From Cyathus striatus (Eukaryota > Basidiomycota > Agaricomycetes > Agaricales > Nidulariaceae), in the NCBI GenBank assembly GCA_025738555.1, contig JAOVFP010000018.1, positions 1,674,001 through 1,738,000 on the forward strand: a stretch of 64,000 nt of DNA. Direction: 5' to 3'. Position 1 is the stretch's first letter. Every line of letters starts with the position of its first letter. The notes under the pieces are model-generated. The model made no database searches. It was not told where the DNA came from and saw only the letters and a program-made list of their open reading frames with translations. Shown here in pieces: positions 11,663-23,364 of the stretch. The position numbers and the translations under genes were made by a program.

Positions 11663-12928
11663 CTCAGTAAAAACGAAAAGTCATGCGATGACATGCGTAG
11701 CGCATGCCTAAGTCATGCATGTCGACTACATGACCGGAGGCACTTTTTTGCGTCATGTAGTAATCATGTAAGAATCATTCCGACTGCATGTCGATGTCAT
11801 GTCATTGTTATCTAGTTTATTCCTTTTCATCCAATAGATATTAGCATGAATTAGACATGCCCAGGTCATTTTCCAGTTATTCTTTACTCATCCATTTGAT
11901 ATGTTGTAGAATAATTTGAATTCAATTACATCTACTACCTACATACAAAGAGTGTATACTAATACTCAAGCTTTACTCATAGCAACAATAACGACAGAAA
12001 AATGATATACCCAACTCTTTAACATGGAAGAAGGCTCAAGAGTTGATGTGCCGATGTGCTGCTCATTGTTCAGGACGCGGGTCTGGTGAGTAGAAAGTGT
12101 TTGAAAAGGTGAGCAATCGAGATCGTGCAGCATCGTAGGAGGACTGTAAACAATGATTAATGAGCACTTTTCTAGCTTTAATAAAAATCCCAGAGAGAAT
12201 GAGGGGGACTCACCAAAAACTCGTCAGTTTTAACATCACCCAAGCCCATGCGCTGTTGCAGTGGTTGAGATGGTGCGGAATCATAAAGGGATTGTAACAA
12301 TAAGTATTTATCTGTAGTATCAATAGGAGCTCTGAAGAGAATGAGGGGGACTCACCAAAAATTCACTAGTTTTTAACCAACCCAAGTTCATGCGCCATAT
12401 CAACCCTGTTCCACCCTTTCCACCCTTTCCTCTCGCCGCTCGGGCCTTGCCAGACTCAGATCATTGTCGTTTTGCATGAGTGAAACCGTGAAACATTGTA
12501 CAGTAGCTTCGAGGATGGAGGAGAAGGGAAGAGAAGCATACCAGCGGATATGGGGGGAAAAGGGGAACCGGGTTGGAAGCAAGTGGTACGCACTTAAGAA
12601 ATTAATGTAGCCATACATATATGTACGTACACGGAACCCTTAGTGGATGCCAAGGGAGTCGAAGGGACTTAGCAGAATTTTATGATGTTCGTATACTAAG
12701 ATCTGGGTTTGTTCTGTTCTGTAAGTGCTTAGCGCTTACATATGACCTATACATGACTTGTACATGCGTTGTAGATGTCCTACAAAATAAGGATTTCATC
12801 TTAATCTCGGGTTGTATTAGTAATATTCACACACTATGTCATAAATGCCTGGTGCATGACGAGAAGCACTTTTTGCATGATCTCGCATGACCGTTGCATG
12901 CCTGGCATGATTTTTCGTTTTTACTGAG
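11663..12928. mobile_element. Second TIR element inserted at the end of the previous one
   Basis: The ends are CTCAGTAAAAACGAAAA and its reverse complement, followed by TCATGC-rich inverted subterminal sequence. Both sides are flanked by GGGGACT (11,656-11,662 and 12,929-12,935), a 7-bp target duplication. Inside, a block of about 55 bp beginning AGAATGAGGGGGACTCACC occurs twice (near 12,197 and 12,332). CATGAC/GTCATG motifs are frequent near both ends and may bind a transposase supplied in trans. No gene is supported. The 7-8 bp duplication would suit a hAT-like element, but this is inference. Confidence 0.7.
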
Positions 12929-12955
12929 GGGGACTCAAGACCGCCGCGAGACCGA

Positions 12956-13506
12956 TGTAAATGAAATGATGCGAAGCGGCCGACGCTGCCGCATCGGCTG
13001 ATTACCCGATTAGGAAGGTAACCAATGGGACGCTCAAACGAGCGCGCGTTGCAGAAAGGGAGCGCGCTGGATTATGCGCACGATTGGCTGACCGCCGCCT
13101 GGGCGCTGACGACGCGCTATCTTACACATAGGCTGGGGAAACACCGGAGATCAATTAGAAATTTATTACTATGCAATTTGTAAGTAAGTAGATAAGAAAA
13201 GGTATATAGATGAGCGAGGAGGGAATGAAACGGCAGGAACTGCCAGGCATTCTTCCCTCCCACGGATAGGGCGGTTCAGACGAGATATAGACTAGAATCA
13301 GAATTGTTACGAGACATTTGACACAGAGATTTTACGTACCGAATTGACAGTGTTGAATTGAATCTGAATTGAAATATCTTGACTTTGAATACCTTGACGC
13401 GTTCTAAAGAATAAACTAAGTGAAACTGATCTAAAAATAACTTGTTCTATTTTTGAAAAATTGAAATCTTTGCGCCCCTCGAACCTCCTCGAACTTACTG
13501 AACTTA
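12956..13506. mobile_element. Possible solo LTR
   Basis: The stretch starts TGTAAATGAAATGATGCG and ends CTGAACTTACA. It has GC-rich first and AU-rich last parts, a TATATAG box near 13,205, and the repeated GAACTTA(C) motif often seen in basidiomycete Ty3-type LTRs. No matching 5-bp target duplication was found and no internal retrotransposon sequence is present, so the call is weak. Confidence 0.33.
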
Positions 13507-13568
13507 CACCTCGGGATTTGAGTTTATTATTATTATATTTGGGATTTTATATTCTAAGTATTTAAGAA

Positions 13569-15075
13569 TTACTTAAAACTCGTCGCGTGACTCAACAACT
13601 GGATATCAACGCAATGTTGTTGGTGAGGGAAGTCGAAGGATTGTACGATATTGAATATGACGGGTGTCACCGGAATGGGGGCTAATACCACCGTCTGCGC
13701 TTGGAATTGCGATTGGGAAGGACACTCGATGGGTTCGGGAAACCTGCGAGGCTTGAGCATACATATCGTTCGAAACAAACGCACTGCTGCTGTTGAGGGT
13801 GGTCGAACGACCATGCCTTCTCGATCATGACGGGAGTAGGTGTCACCGGTAGTGGTGAGAGGACTGTAACATGCTGAGATTAAGAGTGTGGTTGGGGTTC
13901 GAGAGTTCAAGGTAGCCGGAGTACGTTATACGCCAAGCGCTCTCAAGCTCCTTTCCATTCCCATAGTCAACCATCCGCCCAGGCTGAGGACTCACAGAAT
14001 CAACCAAGCGTCGCAGGTGTAGAGTTCATAGGGCCAGGATATGCGTCGAGTGAGTAGACTTCCATGTCTTGTGCCGCCTGCAATGACTAAAATAGACTGC
14101 TAAAGCGGGGGGATAATATTACCTATCGTTCCGAACGGATTTATATTCGCCTCTATCAGGTACGATGGAGAAGCGTCGAAGGTAGGTACATGCGTGGACC
14201 GCCTGAACCATTCAGGTATCCGGGATCGAACTAACCCCTTGTTGTTGTCCACAGAAATGGAAGTGTCAGTGAACAGGGAAGAGGGAGAGTTTTCTAGCCC
14301 TCTGACAGCACTGGCGGAAGCCGAATGTGTAGGTGTTATATGCGGGCGAATCTAATGTGTTGGGTGGGCGCCGGAGGAACTGTTGCATAGGATGGAGGAA
14401 TAGTACAGAAGGCAATGCAAGTATGCACCATAATCCCCCGGAAGCGGCACACTGGAAAGTCTCCCAGGGGGAACACGCATCTAACCAAGATCGAACATAG
14501 TTGCACCAGCTCATCCCACCTCTCGACCTCCAACAAAAGCTGTGCAACCTCTTCAAACCTCCGTTCCTCCTCCACAATACCCCCCCGCCTGAATCGGTAG
14601 CATGGCTACAGATTCCCATGTACCTCTTTCGCGGCTTTAGTGTAACGGTTCCAGATCTTCTGCTTGGAGAGCTCCAGCAGGATCATATGGTCTTGGGGAG
14701 CTATGGTTCGTGGAACGAACCGGGGACATGTTTCTGACGTACAAAGTCAATGTGGATGGGCCAGAATGTGTTAGAGAGTGAGGGATGTATCTTTGGCTGC
14801 GGCTCTTGTCTGGGCCTAGTTTCGGGCATCTTCGTGTAAGTGGGAATGAGGAGGGAGGAAAGAGGAAGGAAGAGGGAGAGAGAGGAGATTCGGAATCTGA
14901 GTCGGAGCGGTTCACATAGGTTATAGGTGTGATGTTTGGTTCGAAGTGATATTGACATCTTGCATTTGTCGTCGTTATTGTGGAGGGATGGTGGGAAGAA
15001 AGGGGGAGAGACGCTCAAAGGCAACAAAGTATAAGAGCGTGGGAGGGAAGAGAGGAACTGTCGCGAGCCATGCAT
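13569..15075 (-). pseudogene. HMG-box gene, module copy 1 (broken)
   Basis: Minus-strand remains of an HMG-box gene. One frame reads NTFWPIHIDFVRQKHVPGS, matching helix 1 of agaricomycete HMG boxes. A second frame continues KQKIWNRYTKAAKEVHGNL and then PCYRFRRGG, the end of the box, with one stop and at least one frameshift between. Downstream there is EERRFEEVAQLLLEVERWDE, then a Pro/Tyr-rich tail ending near 13,569 that is shared with the other copies. The Ser/Pro-rich N-terminus (SDSDSESPLSPSS) lies upstream. An intact product would be a sequence-bending DNA-binding regulator, but this copy cannot make one. It sits head-to-head with the helical-protein gene at 16,042. Confidence 0.6.
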
Positions 15076-15818
15076 TCATGCGTCAGTATCTGGACAAATC
15101 CGGAGTGACTGAATTGACGACGAACTGGGAAAAGAGCCGCCATAAGAAAAGCGGACACAACGCTACGCCTTTACAGGTGGAGACGAACCGTGTGTTGCAT
15201 TTGTACACGGTTTGACATAGGAGATGTTGGGGGTGGTGGTGGTTTCAGGGTACGGTCCAGAAAGGGGCCAGTGTCTCACTGTATCCCAAGATGATCGCCT
15301 CAACCCACTTCGTCCGAGTCCGTCCTCTTCCCCTCCGGAATAAGCCCAAGCAACCTCTTAACCCAGCATTCCCTCACAATCACCACATCCCTATATCAAC
15401 CTTACTGCCATTATGGGGTTCGGATTGCAACAAGACGCGCTTTCAATTGCCGGACAGAATAAGCACGTGAGCGTCGTCAACATGATGTGGCGATGATACT
15501 TGGTTCCATCTTTCCTCGAGATTGGGATTAGCGAGTGGGGGTAGGTACGAGCGTGTAGGAGGGAGAGAAGTAACAGTTTAGAGAAGACATGGCGCGGGAT
15601 TGGATGGGACACTGGTCAAAGAAGCTGGATGCAAGTTGGATGAGCTGGCACAGATGAATGACTGCAGCCTGGCACAAGTGCCGCGGTGCCGGTAGGATAG
15701 AGACGTCAAACGCTGATAGCTTTACCGTTCGAAGTTTTGCGGAGGGTTTTGAAGTCAAGGGCATGGAGGATTGTGACCATCGATAGAAGGCGTTAGACCG
15801 TCTGGAGTCGTGGCAGCG

Positions 15819-16041
15819 GTTTGATTTAGCGTGGGAATATACCGTAAAGCGTCGCGAGCGCCTCAATCTTCCCGGCGCTACTAGCACTAGTTAGTAGGAC
15901 CCATGCACACCACCTCCACAGCCTGTTCACAGCAGCCAGCGTTCAGAGCTCCCTTCCGAGCTATCCAACACTTCCCTTTCCCCTCTACCGTTGCTCATCG
16001 TCACCAAACTCTCCAAACATATTTTTTCTAATTTCATCATC
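15819..16041 (+). promoter_or_regulatory. Conserved upstream region of HeLo-like copy A
   Basis: This stretch is shared with the 5' sides of the copies at 20,072 (from about 19,850) and 55,380 (from about 55,132). Common blocks are TTTAGCGTG, a CCGGCGCTA-like core and TTCACAGC followed by GTTCAGAGCTCC. It lies between two divergent genes, so it may hold a shared promoter. No TATA element is evident. Nothing coding was seen between 15,076 and 15,818. Confidence 0.4.
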
Positions 16042-17165
16042 ATGCCTCGCGACAACGGAAAGCATGTTCGTCGCCTCGAAGCCGCTCGCCTGCTCAACGA
16101 CCTGCTTACCCAACTTACCAACGTAATTCCGATGGTTCCTCATTCAGTTAGCGCAATTTCGTCTACGACAGCAAAGATACTCGAGATTGCTCTGGTAAAA
16201 CTTAAACCTATCAATCAATGTGAATTGAACTGAAACCATTATTAGACGGTTCTGCGAAACAAAGATGGTATTATGGAGCTCGCAAAGTCCTGTCATGAAG
16301 TAACGACGATGGTTATCGATCGAACTGTCGCATCTCAAGATAGAAACTTGCTAGACGATATTGCGGAGCTTCAAGAGTACGTTACCATACTGTTTCTTAT
16401 TTATATCGTCTGTATACTAATGTGATCCAGGGTATTAAACGATATAGAATTGACATTACAGAAATATAAAAAGCGGAGAACATTCATGTCCATACTAGCT
16501 GCGAACAGCGATAAAGAAGAGATAATTCGGTGCCAGAAAAGAATGCAGCACATGTTAACGGTTTTCATGGCTGCCCGAGCAGTGCAAACTCAGCAAAGTG
16601 TAGCCGTGGTTCAACAAGCGGTAGCCAATACAAGCAAAAAGGTCGATTCAGTGGTAGTCGAAGTTCAGCAAGGGGGCGCCATACTTCAGGAGAGCTCAGT
16701 CAAAATTCAGCAAGGTGTGGTCATGCTTCAGGAAAGCGCAGTCGTTGTCCAACAAGCAGTAGTGGATACAAGCAAAAAGGTCGATTCAGTGGCAGTTGAA
16801 GTTCAGCGAGGTGTGGCCATGCTTCAGGAAAGCTCTTTTGTGGCCCAACAAAGCTCGACACGAATAGAACAAACGGTGAACAAGGTACGTACACGATTCA
16901 GCAGAGGACTGCCGATAACAATTAATATCGTACTACAGATTGTGTCTACGCTAGATTCTACCATTCCCCGGAACAACGAGAAACCAGCGAACTCAGAAAG
17001 CAACGTAGGCACCGTTTTATTTTAAAATTGCTGTTAAAAGCGCTAACGGAATACTTACAGCCAATTTCACAGCAAGGACGGAAGCTGTTAATTTCGTATC
17101 AAACACCTACCGGCGTAGGGCCAGAAATAGCTTTCGCTGGTGTTTCGGCCACAGTTCATAAATAA
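16042..17165 (+). CDS. HeLo/MLKL-NTD-like helical protein with Gln-rich coiled repeats (copy A)
   Basis: Five exons (16042-16194, 16246-16376, 16431-16884, 16939-17004, 17061-17165) give an uninterrupted 302-residue protein. Residues 1-155 are predicted all-helical: RRLEAARLLNDLLTQL, an LRNKDGIMELAKSCHEV helix, LLDDIAELQEVLNDIELTL and DKEEIIRCQKRMQHML. This order and spacing resemble the four-helix MLKL/HeLo-like N-terminal domains of fungal cell-death and NLR-type proteins. Residues about 160-260 are heptad-like repeats around VQQGVVMLQES and VVDTSKKVDSV. The final exon codes for GRKLLISYQTPTGVGPEIAF, nearly identical in all copies. If the domain call is right, the protein could oligomerise and act at membranes, but this is inference. 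Copies A and B share every intron position. In one 38-codon stretch, 8 codons differ silently and 6 by replacement, which suggests constraint. Confidence 0.6.
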
Positions 17166-18114
17166 ATTCAACCCGATATCTCCACTTTCCCGTTGTCTGT
17201 TTACGCCTAATCTTTACATACAGTGCAGCAGTGCGCCAGGATACATAATATTTTTTTTCTTCACAGATATTCACGACCATTTGAATGTTAAAAGTTTCAG
17301 GAATGCACACTTGCAACGTTATAACGTCCAAATCACACAACCTTATTTCAGTCATTACAGTACATACATATACCGTACTGCACGGCGCACAGCACTTTAT
17401 TATATGATTGACGTCTTATATGAAGTATCATAGTTAATTTGATTTTCAGATACAGCTCTTCATCCATCTCTTCTACTTCCTCCCATGACTGCCGGAAATA
17501 AAACGCCTTTAACCTGTATCATATCACTCTTGTATCACTGCAGTACAATTATCCCCTTACTCCTCACTTCCTAAACGCCCATCAAGATACAACATCAAAA
17601 TGTACACTATGACAACATCTAATCCTAGAGGGCTGCACATACCTCGATTTTTATACCACTGCTCGTGTAGGGCAGTAATATTATTGCCTACACTATGAAA
17701 TTCAGATTACTTATATTCTCCCACTTAAACCCACACATGGAAACTATCCAAAAAATACATTCCCAAACACATTAGATAGAGCTACACATTTATCTAAACG
17801 CAATCCAAAACCAACGAAACATACCTAATAGTTTTCACAGTGCACACCGCACATCACGCAACAAAACAGAACGGCGAGAGGTGTAAACACATAACAAGAA
17901 AGAACATAAGAAAGTAAGAGACAGTATTATGGCTCAGCAGAACACCGCAAACCCCCAATAGCGCGACTCGTTTTTGCTTCGTGTCCATACTCCCCTTCAT
18001 ACCCTGTATATCCGTGCTGTGTATACATATCGTTCGATTCGATGCATTACTGTTCCTACTGTTGAAGGTGGTCGAACGACCATGCATTATCCAACATGAT
18101 AGCTGTAGCGTCAC
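17166..18114. repeat. Module spacer, copy 1
   Basis: This spacer follows the helical-protein gene and is shared with 39.69-40.57 kb and 56.64-58.3 kb. Landmarks are ATAAATTCAACCCGATATC, the CATACATATACCGTACTGC block near 17,366, and TCTTCTACTTCCTCCCATGA near 17,470. It has no convincing gene. It runs into the 3' end of the next HMG copy, where CGTTCGATTCGATGC and GTGGTCGAACGACC (near 18,070) mark the join. Confidence 0.6.
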
Positions 18115-19245
18115 GGGAACGGGTGCGAGTACTCGAGCTGTAGATTGAGATTGGGTATAGGATTAGGATTCGATGAGTTCAAGGGAGACATAGTACGTTG
18201 TATTCCCAGCCCTCTCCGACGAGCACCATACTAATCCAACGTTTGCTCAGGCCAAGGACTCTCAGAATCACCAGGTGTCGCAGGCGTACTAGATCATGAA
18301 TCCACCTACATATCTTGTGCCGCCTGAAACGGCGAGATGGATTGAGATGGGTAGAATAAGGCCACGCTTCGAATAGGTTTATATTCGCCTCCATCAACTA
18401 TGCTTGGAAGCGCCGAGGGTAAGTGGGGTATGTGTGTACGTGGACGTCCCGAAACATTGAGGAATCTGGAGTCGAACAAAGGGGGATCTGCTTATGGGGG
18501 ACGGTCGTAGTTCATTTGCAGGTAGGTACATACCCCGTTGTCGTTACTGGAGTCCACCGAACTTGAAGTGACAGTGGACAGGGAAGAGAGGAAGGTGAAT
18601 CGTTAGCCACTTGGTCTGCGGAAGCCATATGTGTAGGGATCATATGCCGACAGTTTGAATCTTGAGGGATGCCGGGAGAATTGGATCTAGGTAGGTTGGA
18701 CGAATGGGACGAAGGGAAGGGAAATATTGCCGTAAGCGCCATGATTTCCTGGAAGAGACACACTAGACCATCTCTGAAGGGAACCCTGGCGTGAGGACTC
18801 GCCCTCATCCAACATAACCGGCCCCAGCTCATCCCCCTTCTTCCCCACCAACAACCAACAAATTCAACTGCGCAGCCTCTTTGCATCTCCTGTCCTCCCC
18901 CACACCGACCCCGTCTGAATCGATAGCGCGGCCACAACTTCCCATGTTCCTCTTTGACAACCTTGGCGCGGCAGTTCCATATCTTCTACTTGTGGGTCGG
19001 TGGAAGCTTCCGCGAGCAGATCCCTATGATCTTGGAAAAGGAGCGATGGTTCCCAGGGCATGTTTCTGACGTATAATGACAACGCGGAAATGCAGGGACG
19101 CGTATGGAGGGCATGGGATGTATCGTTGGCTGCGCCTCTCTACTTGGGAGTTGGTGTTTTCATGGGTGGGAGGAGGGGGGAAAGAGGAGGACAAAGGGGG
19201 ATGTGAGACATTCGGAGTCGGAGAGTCTGCGTAGATTATTGGCAT
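18115..19245 (-). pseudogene. HMG-box gene, module copy 2 (broken)
   Basis: The minus strand reads IIRQKHALG in one frame, then NHRSFSKIIGICSRKLPPTH, one stop, and KIWNCRAKVVKEEHGKLWPR followed by YRFRRGR in another. This is a nearly complete HMG box with the loop before NH shortened by a deletion that shifts the frame, plus one nonsense codon. The Pro-rich tail continues to about 18,115 with further stops. It is the clearest copy for recognising the domain. It is head-to-head with the helical-protein gene at 20,072. Confidence 0.62.
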
Positions 19246-20071
19246 TGTGTTGGGTGCGGAGGAGTGAGAATACTGCGTTATGTACGATAGAGAAGAGTTT
19301 CAGATAATGTATGTGGGGATGAGAAGGAGCGTACGGGCTAAGTAGCATCACGCTCGAAAGTTGATGGGAAAGAGGAGTGCGAGAGACGTCCCATAGCCCA
19401 TCCGACCATGATCTACACTACGATTATGGTGCGTGGTCATCGATTCGTCACCCTTCTGCGCCTTCAAATCCAACGATGCACCCTCCCGATACCAGCACCC
19501 CTGCTCGATACTCTTGGACGAAGTTGTTGGGTTAGAACTTCTTATCTTCCATCTTCACATTGTTATCTATCCTCAGAGTCTCCTGCTTAGAAAGAGTTGA
19601 CGTTACTAAAGTCGCGATGGATAAAGATTCAGGGTACTCACGAGCGGGAAAGTCCTTCTAGGGTGGAGAAATGGTGTTCGCTTCCAACCACCTAACGACG
19701 ATAACACGGGTTCATCGATACTGGCATGTAACGAAGACTTTGTTGTGGATAGAAACATAGGTCTAGGGAGGAAAGGTTGAGACCATCGATGGAAGTGTGT
19801 TGGAACTGTATCGCGTTGGTATCGTGGCAGATCGGGGCAAGTGGGTGGGTTTGATTTAGCGTGCGAATAAACCGTAAAGCGCCGGCAGCCTCTGACACTT
19901 TAATTTTACAGGCGCTAACAACTAGGAAGGTAGTAGGACCCCTGCAGTATGCACACCACATTCACAGCTTGTTCACAGCAACGCATTCAGAGCTCCTTTC
20001 CAAACCCTCCTACCCTACCATCTCTTTCATTACCCGTCGTTGTCAAATTCTCCAAAATTTCTTGCTTCATC
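19246..20071. other. Intergenic region between divergent module genes
   Basis: This stretch matches the corresponding intervals before copies A and C. It includes the TTTAGCGTGCGAATAAACCG block at about 19,855 and TTCACAGCTTGTTCACAGCA near 19,960. No gene is supported. The last 220 bp probably include the promoter of the downstream gene. Confidence 0.4.
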
Positions 20072-21134
20072 ATGCCTCGCGACAACGGAAAGACAATTCG
20101 TCGCCTCGAAACCGTTCGCCTGCTCAACGATCTGTTGACCCAAATCATCAATTTCATTCCGATGGTTCCTCATCCAGTTAGCGCAATTTCGTCAACTACT
20201 GCAAAGATACTCGAGATTGCATTGGTAGCTTTTATATACCTAACAATACATTTAAATCATAGTAAATCGATTCTTAGACTGTACTACGAAACAAGAACGA
20301 TATTATGGAGCTCGCAAAGTCCTGTCATGAAGTAACAACAATGGTTATCGAGCGTGCAGTCGTTCCATTGCAAGATATAAACTTGCTAGAAGATATTGCG
20401 GAGCTTCAAGAGTATGTCATAATTTTTCTAATTTTTCTCGTCTAATGTGATCCAGGGTATTAAATGATATACAATCGACAATACAAAAATATACAAAACG
20501 TAGGAAGTTAATGACTATACTAGCTGCAAACAGCGATAAGGAAAATATAATTCGGTGCCAGAAAAGGGTGCAGCATATGTTAGCAGTTTTCATAGCTGCT
20601 CGAGCAGTGGAAACTCAGCAAGGTGTGACCGTGCTTCAGGAAAGTGCAGTCGTTGTTCAACAAGCGGTGGTCGATACAAGCAAAAAGGTCGATTCAGTAG
20701 TAGTCGAAGTTCAGCAAGGGATCGCCATGCTTCAGGAAAACTCAGTCGTAGCTCAGCAAGGTGTGGCTATGCTTCAAGGAAGTTCAGTGGAAGTTCAGCA
20801 AGGTGTAACCGTGATTCAACAAACGGTGGTCGATACGAGTAAAAAAGTCGATTTATTGGTACGTACACTATCCTATAGTGGACTATTGTTAAATATTAAT
20901 ATTGTTCTTTAGATTGTGTCTGCACTAGAGTCTACCGTCGTTCGGGACAGCAATAAATCAACGAACGAAAACAACGTAGGTGCCGTGCTATATATAAAAT
21001 GCTGTTACAACCGCTAACGGAATGCTTCATAGCAAATTTCTCAGCAAGGACGCAAGCTATTAATTTCGTACCAAACGCCTACCGGCATAGGCCCAGAAAT
21101 AGCCTTCGCTGGTGTTTCGGCTTTTTTTTTTTAG
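20072..21134 (+). CDS. HeLo/MLKL-NTD-like helical protein (copy B)
   Basis: Five exons (20072-20224, 20278-20411, 20456-20858, 20913-20975, 21033-21134) give a 284-residue protein without a stop. The N-terminal helical domain matches copy A (TIRRLETVRLLNDLLTQI, TVLRNKNDIMELAKSCHEV, LLEDIAELQE, DKENIIRCQKRVQHML). The coiled repeat region is about 17 residues shorter than in copy A, so repeat number varies. The tail GRKLLISYQTPTGIGPEIAF is kept and the frame ends SAFFF at a T-run. After 21,134 the module is replaced by unrelated DNA. Role and domain call are as for copy A, and remain inference. Confidence 0.6.
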
Positions 21135-21373
21135 GCCCTGTTAGCCCAGTAGTTGCTAGGCGCTAATTTTCAAAGTCAAATGCTATCTGTGCTGTGCGGA
21201 GCGTGGAAAAAATCGTCGTAGCTCTAACTTTGGGGCGCCATAATTTCCTAAAATTTACATTGTTATCACTCCTCTCAATGTATCTAGATACTATTACACT
21301 TTAAAGTTCATCTGTATGTTTCTGCAATAAACTTCATCGCTATAACTGTCAAATTTTATTCTTCAATTTCCTT

Positions 21374-21900
21374 CTAGTTCATCTCTTTACTAAGTACCCA
21401 CTGTGTAAGCATACCTATCTCATCTCGGGAAATAGAATACTTGTAAATCTCATAAGCTGGCTTAGAGCTGTTTTGAGTAGGAGGTTTGTAACCACCAAGC
21501 TCAAGAACTTCAGAGTATTTGAGTAAGCGTTTCGTATTGCCATGGAAGATGCATTCGGTTGTGCCATGTAGGCAGGAGCGGTGTGTACATATATGGTGAG
21601 ATAATTGCATTATCAGATGGGAGTATTCCATCTAAATCGGTGAATGGCTCTGCAATGGCGATGAATTTAAATCTCTGTAGTTCGTTGGGGAGGCTGAAAG
21701 CGGTTTCTTCATTTAAACCTTCGATTTCTGTGAAGAGTGAGTTACACAGTTACTGTTAAAAAAAGCAACAAACCTAAAGCAACAACTCTGGCCTCTGGTA
21801 GATCTGAGGAGTAAACACTTGGATTGGAAGTCGTGCCTGCATTACCTCAGTGGAATCATCCACAAACATAGAGTTGGTACTAATGATAGCATACCTGGTT
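21374..21900 (-). pseudogene. Unrecognised gene fragment
   Basis: The minus strand has two coding-like segments in different frames. The first reads EIEGLNEETAFSLPNELQRF and FKFIAIAEPFTDLDG, after a plausible intron near 21,735-21,780. The second reads HRSCLHGTTECIFHGNTKRL, then KYSEVLELGGYKPPTQNSSK, and stops at 21,374. The amino-acid composition looks like real protein and the two parts probably belonged to one gene with a frameshift near 21,590. I do not recognise the family. Confidence 0.35.
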
Positions 21901-22660
21901 TGTCGTCAGTCTGAGAATGATATGGGTAAAATTAAGGCGGCATTGTGGTGCCTGATTTTAGACTGAGAGAGGGATGCGTAACTGAAATTTTTGAAATATG
22001 TGAAGCCCAACTGAAGGTTAGAAAATAGACCTTTCTTTCAGCAGCACCAGCCGAAATTAATATTCTGGAATCCCTCAGCTAATTCCAACTGACGTCAACT
22101 GTTCGTTTACTAGTATCATGCATCATTTCTAAAGTCGAATACATGCAAAAAACAAATAAACATCGAAGAGAAGCCTGTGTGGGTGATCAGAAATAAAACG
22201 AGCGGTAAAGCAGGCAAATTTGATAAGTAGTCCATACACTATCCAGAGACAGCTGGGGCTTGGTAGGGGGGAGCCACGGGAGGTTACCAGAGCCGGTAAG
22301 ACCAGGCTGTGGAACTTCCGAATGAAGTAATGTGTAGGGGTAATACGCAAAGGGACTGCGTCCTACATACACCCGTTGGTGGGCTGCTTCAACCAGAGTC
22401 TTTCACTGCTTGACCAACGACGGTGCTTATCCTTCTTTTCAGATGAGATACATGCCTGCATCACGGATAAGTAGTTCATAATAATCATCGACGATGAAGT
22501 GTTCTGTGGATGTTGATGTTGGGTTATGAGCTTACAGACACACTACCAGTGCTACAGATACGAGCAACAAGACTCAATGAAAAGAGAGAAAAAGTCAAAC
22601 GCTAGTACAATTTCAAAACCTTGAGAGTACTCGTGAATTGTCCGTACGTAGGTCAACAAT
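21901..22660. other. Intergenic, nothing recognised
   Basis: No gene, repeat unit or RNA was recognised. The stretch 22,250-22,400 is GC-richer than its surroundings but does not fold into an obvious tRNA. The last nine bases, GTCAACAAT (22,652-22,660), are the left target duplication of the next element. Confidence 0.35.
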
Positions 22661-22689
22661 GGGCCAACAGTTTTTGACGGTACGCACGG

Positions 22690-23310
22690 TACTGAACGGT
22701 ACTCGATGTACCGTGCATGTACCGTGCAGTACTGATTAGTACCGTAAATGTACCGTGCATACCGTACATACCACACAACAGATACTAATTTACGGTATAA
22801 ATTGTAACCTAAATAAGCTATGTAAAATCAATTAAATACTTATTTATTATGCTATAACACTGGTTGATGAGGGTATAATGTATGGGTTATCAAGATTCTT
22901 CTTGCATCTTTACCCTCTTATACCCAATGAATTTAAGTATAGTAGTGTACTCATAATATAATTAGGTATTGCTGCTGTACAATTGAGCTTACCACACATA
23001 ATACTAATAATTATAACACATCTCATCAATTAAAAAAAATTAAATTAAAACGCAAAAATTCGAATTAAGATGCACTTGGAGAAAATTGTAAGTTTCATAT
23101 ATTGCAATGACATGTATTTATTTAATGTGGTACCGTGCACTGCCACAATGTACCGTACAAGTACCGTGCACATCAAAAATCATGTACCGTGCAGATACCG
23201 TGCACAAAAATCTGTACCGTACAGTACCGTTCATGAACAAAATACCGTAAATTGGTACCGTAAAGTACCGTGAGTGTACCGTGCAGTGTCATCAATGTAC
23301 CATGCAGCAC
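22690..23310. repeat. GTACCGTGCA subterminal repeat cluster
   Basis: There are around fifteen copies of the decamer or near variants in two groups, separated by about 360 bp of AT-rich DNA. They keep CpG here, while the matching right-end cluster mostly reads GTACCATGCA or GTACTGTGCA, as expected if the right end lost CpG by C-to-T change. Confidence 0.65.
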
Positions 23311-23364
23311 TCAATTTATGTCAATAAATAACTGTGTATGTACTTCACTCTCACCTGCCCTTCC

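Noticed and set aside
12196..12385. Repeated GTGAGTCCCCCTCATTCTCT on the minus strand, resembling splice donors of a gene
   Set aside because: No coding frames join around these sites. They are a duplication inside a non-autonomous element.
15391..15887. Minus-strand frames between the divergent module genes, also at 19,692-19,961 and 60,223-60,537
   Set aside because: They do not share reading frame or residues between module copies, so they look like non-coding intergenic DNA.
17107..17355. 82-codon minus-strand frame in the spacer, with a related frame at 56,558-56,923 and a broken one near 39,720
   Set aside because: About eleven of seventy residues differ between the two open copies with little sign of silent bias, and the third copy is frameshifted. 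There is no sign of constraint, so I treat it as chance.
22240..22400. GC-richer stretch that might be a structured RNA or tRNA
   Set aside because: No cloverleaf, no A/B box pair and no CCA-side pairing could be built by eye.
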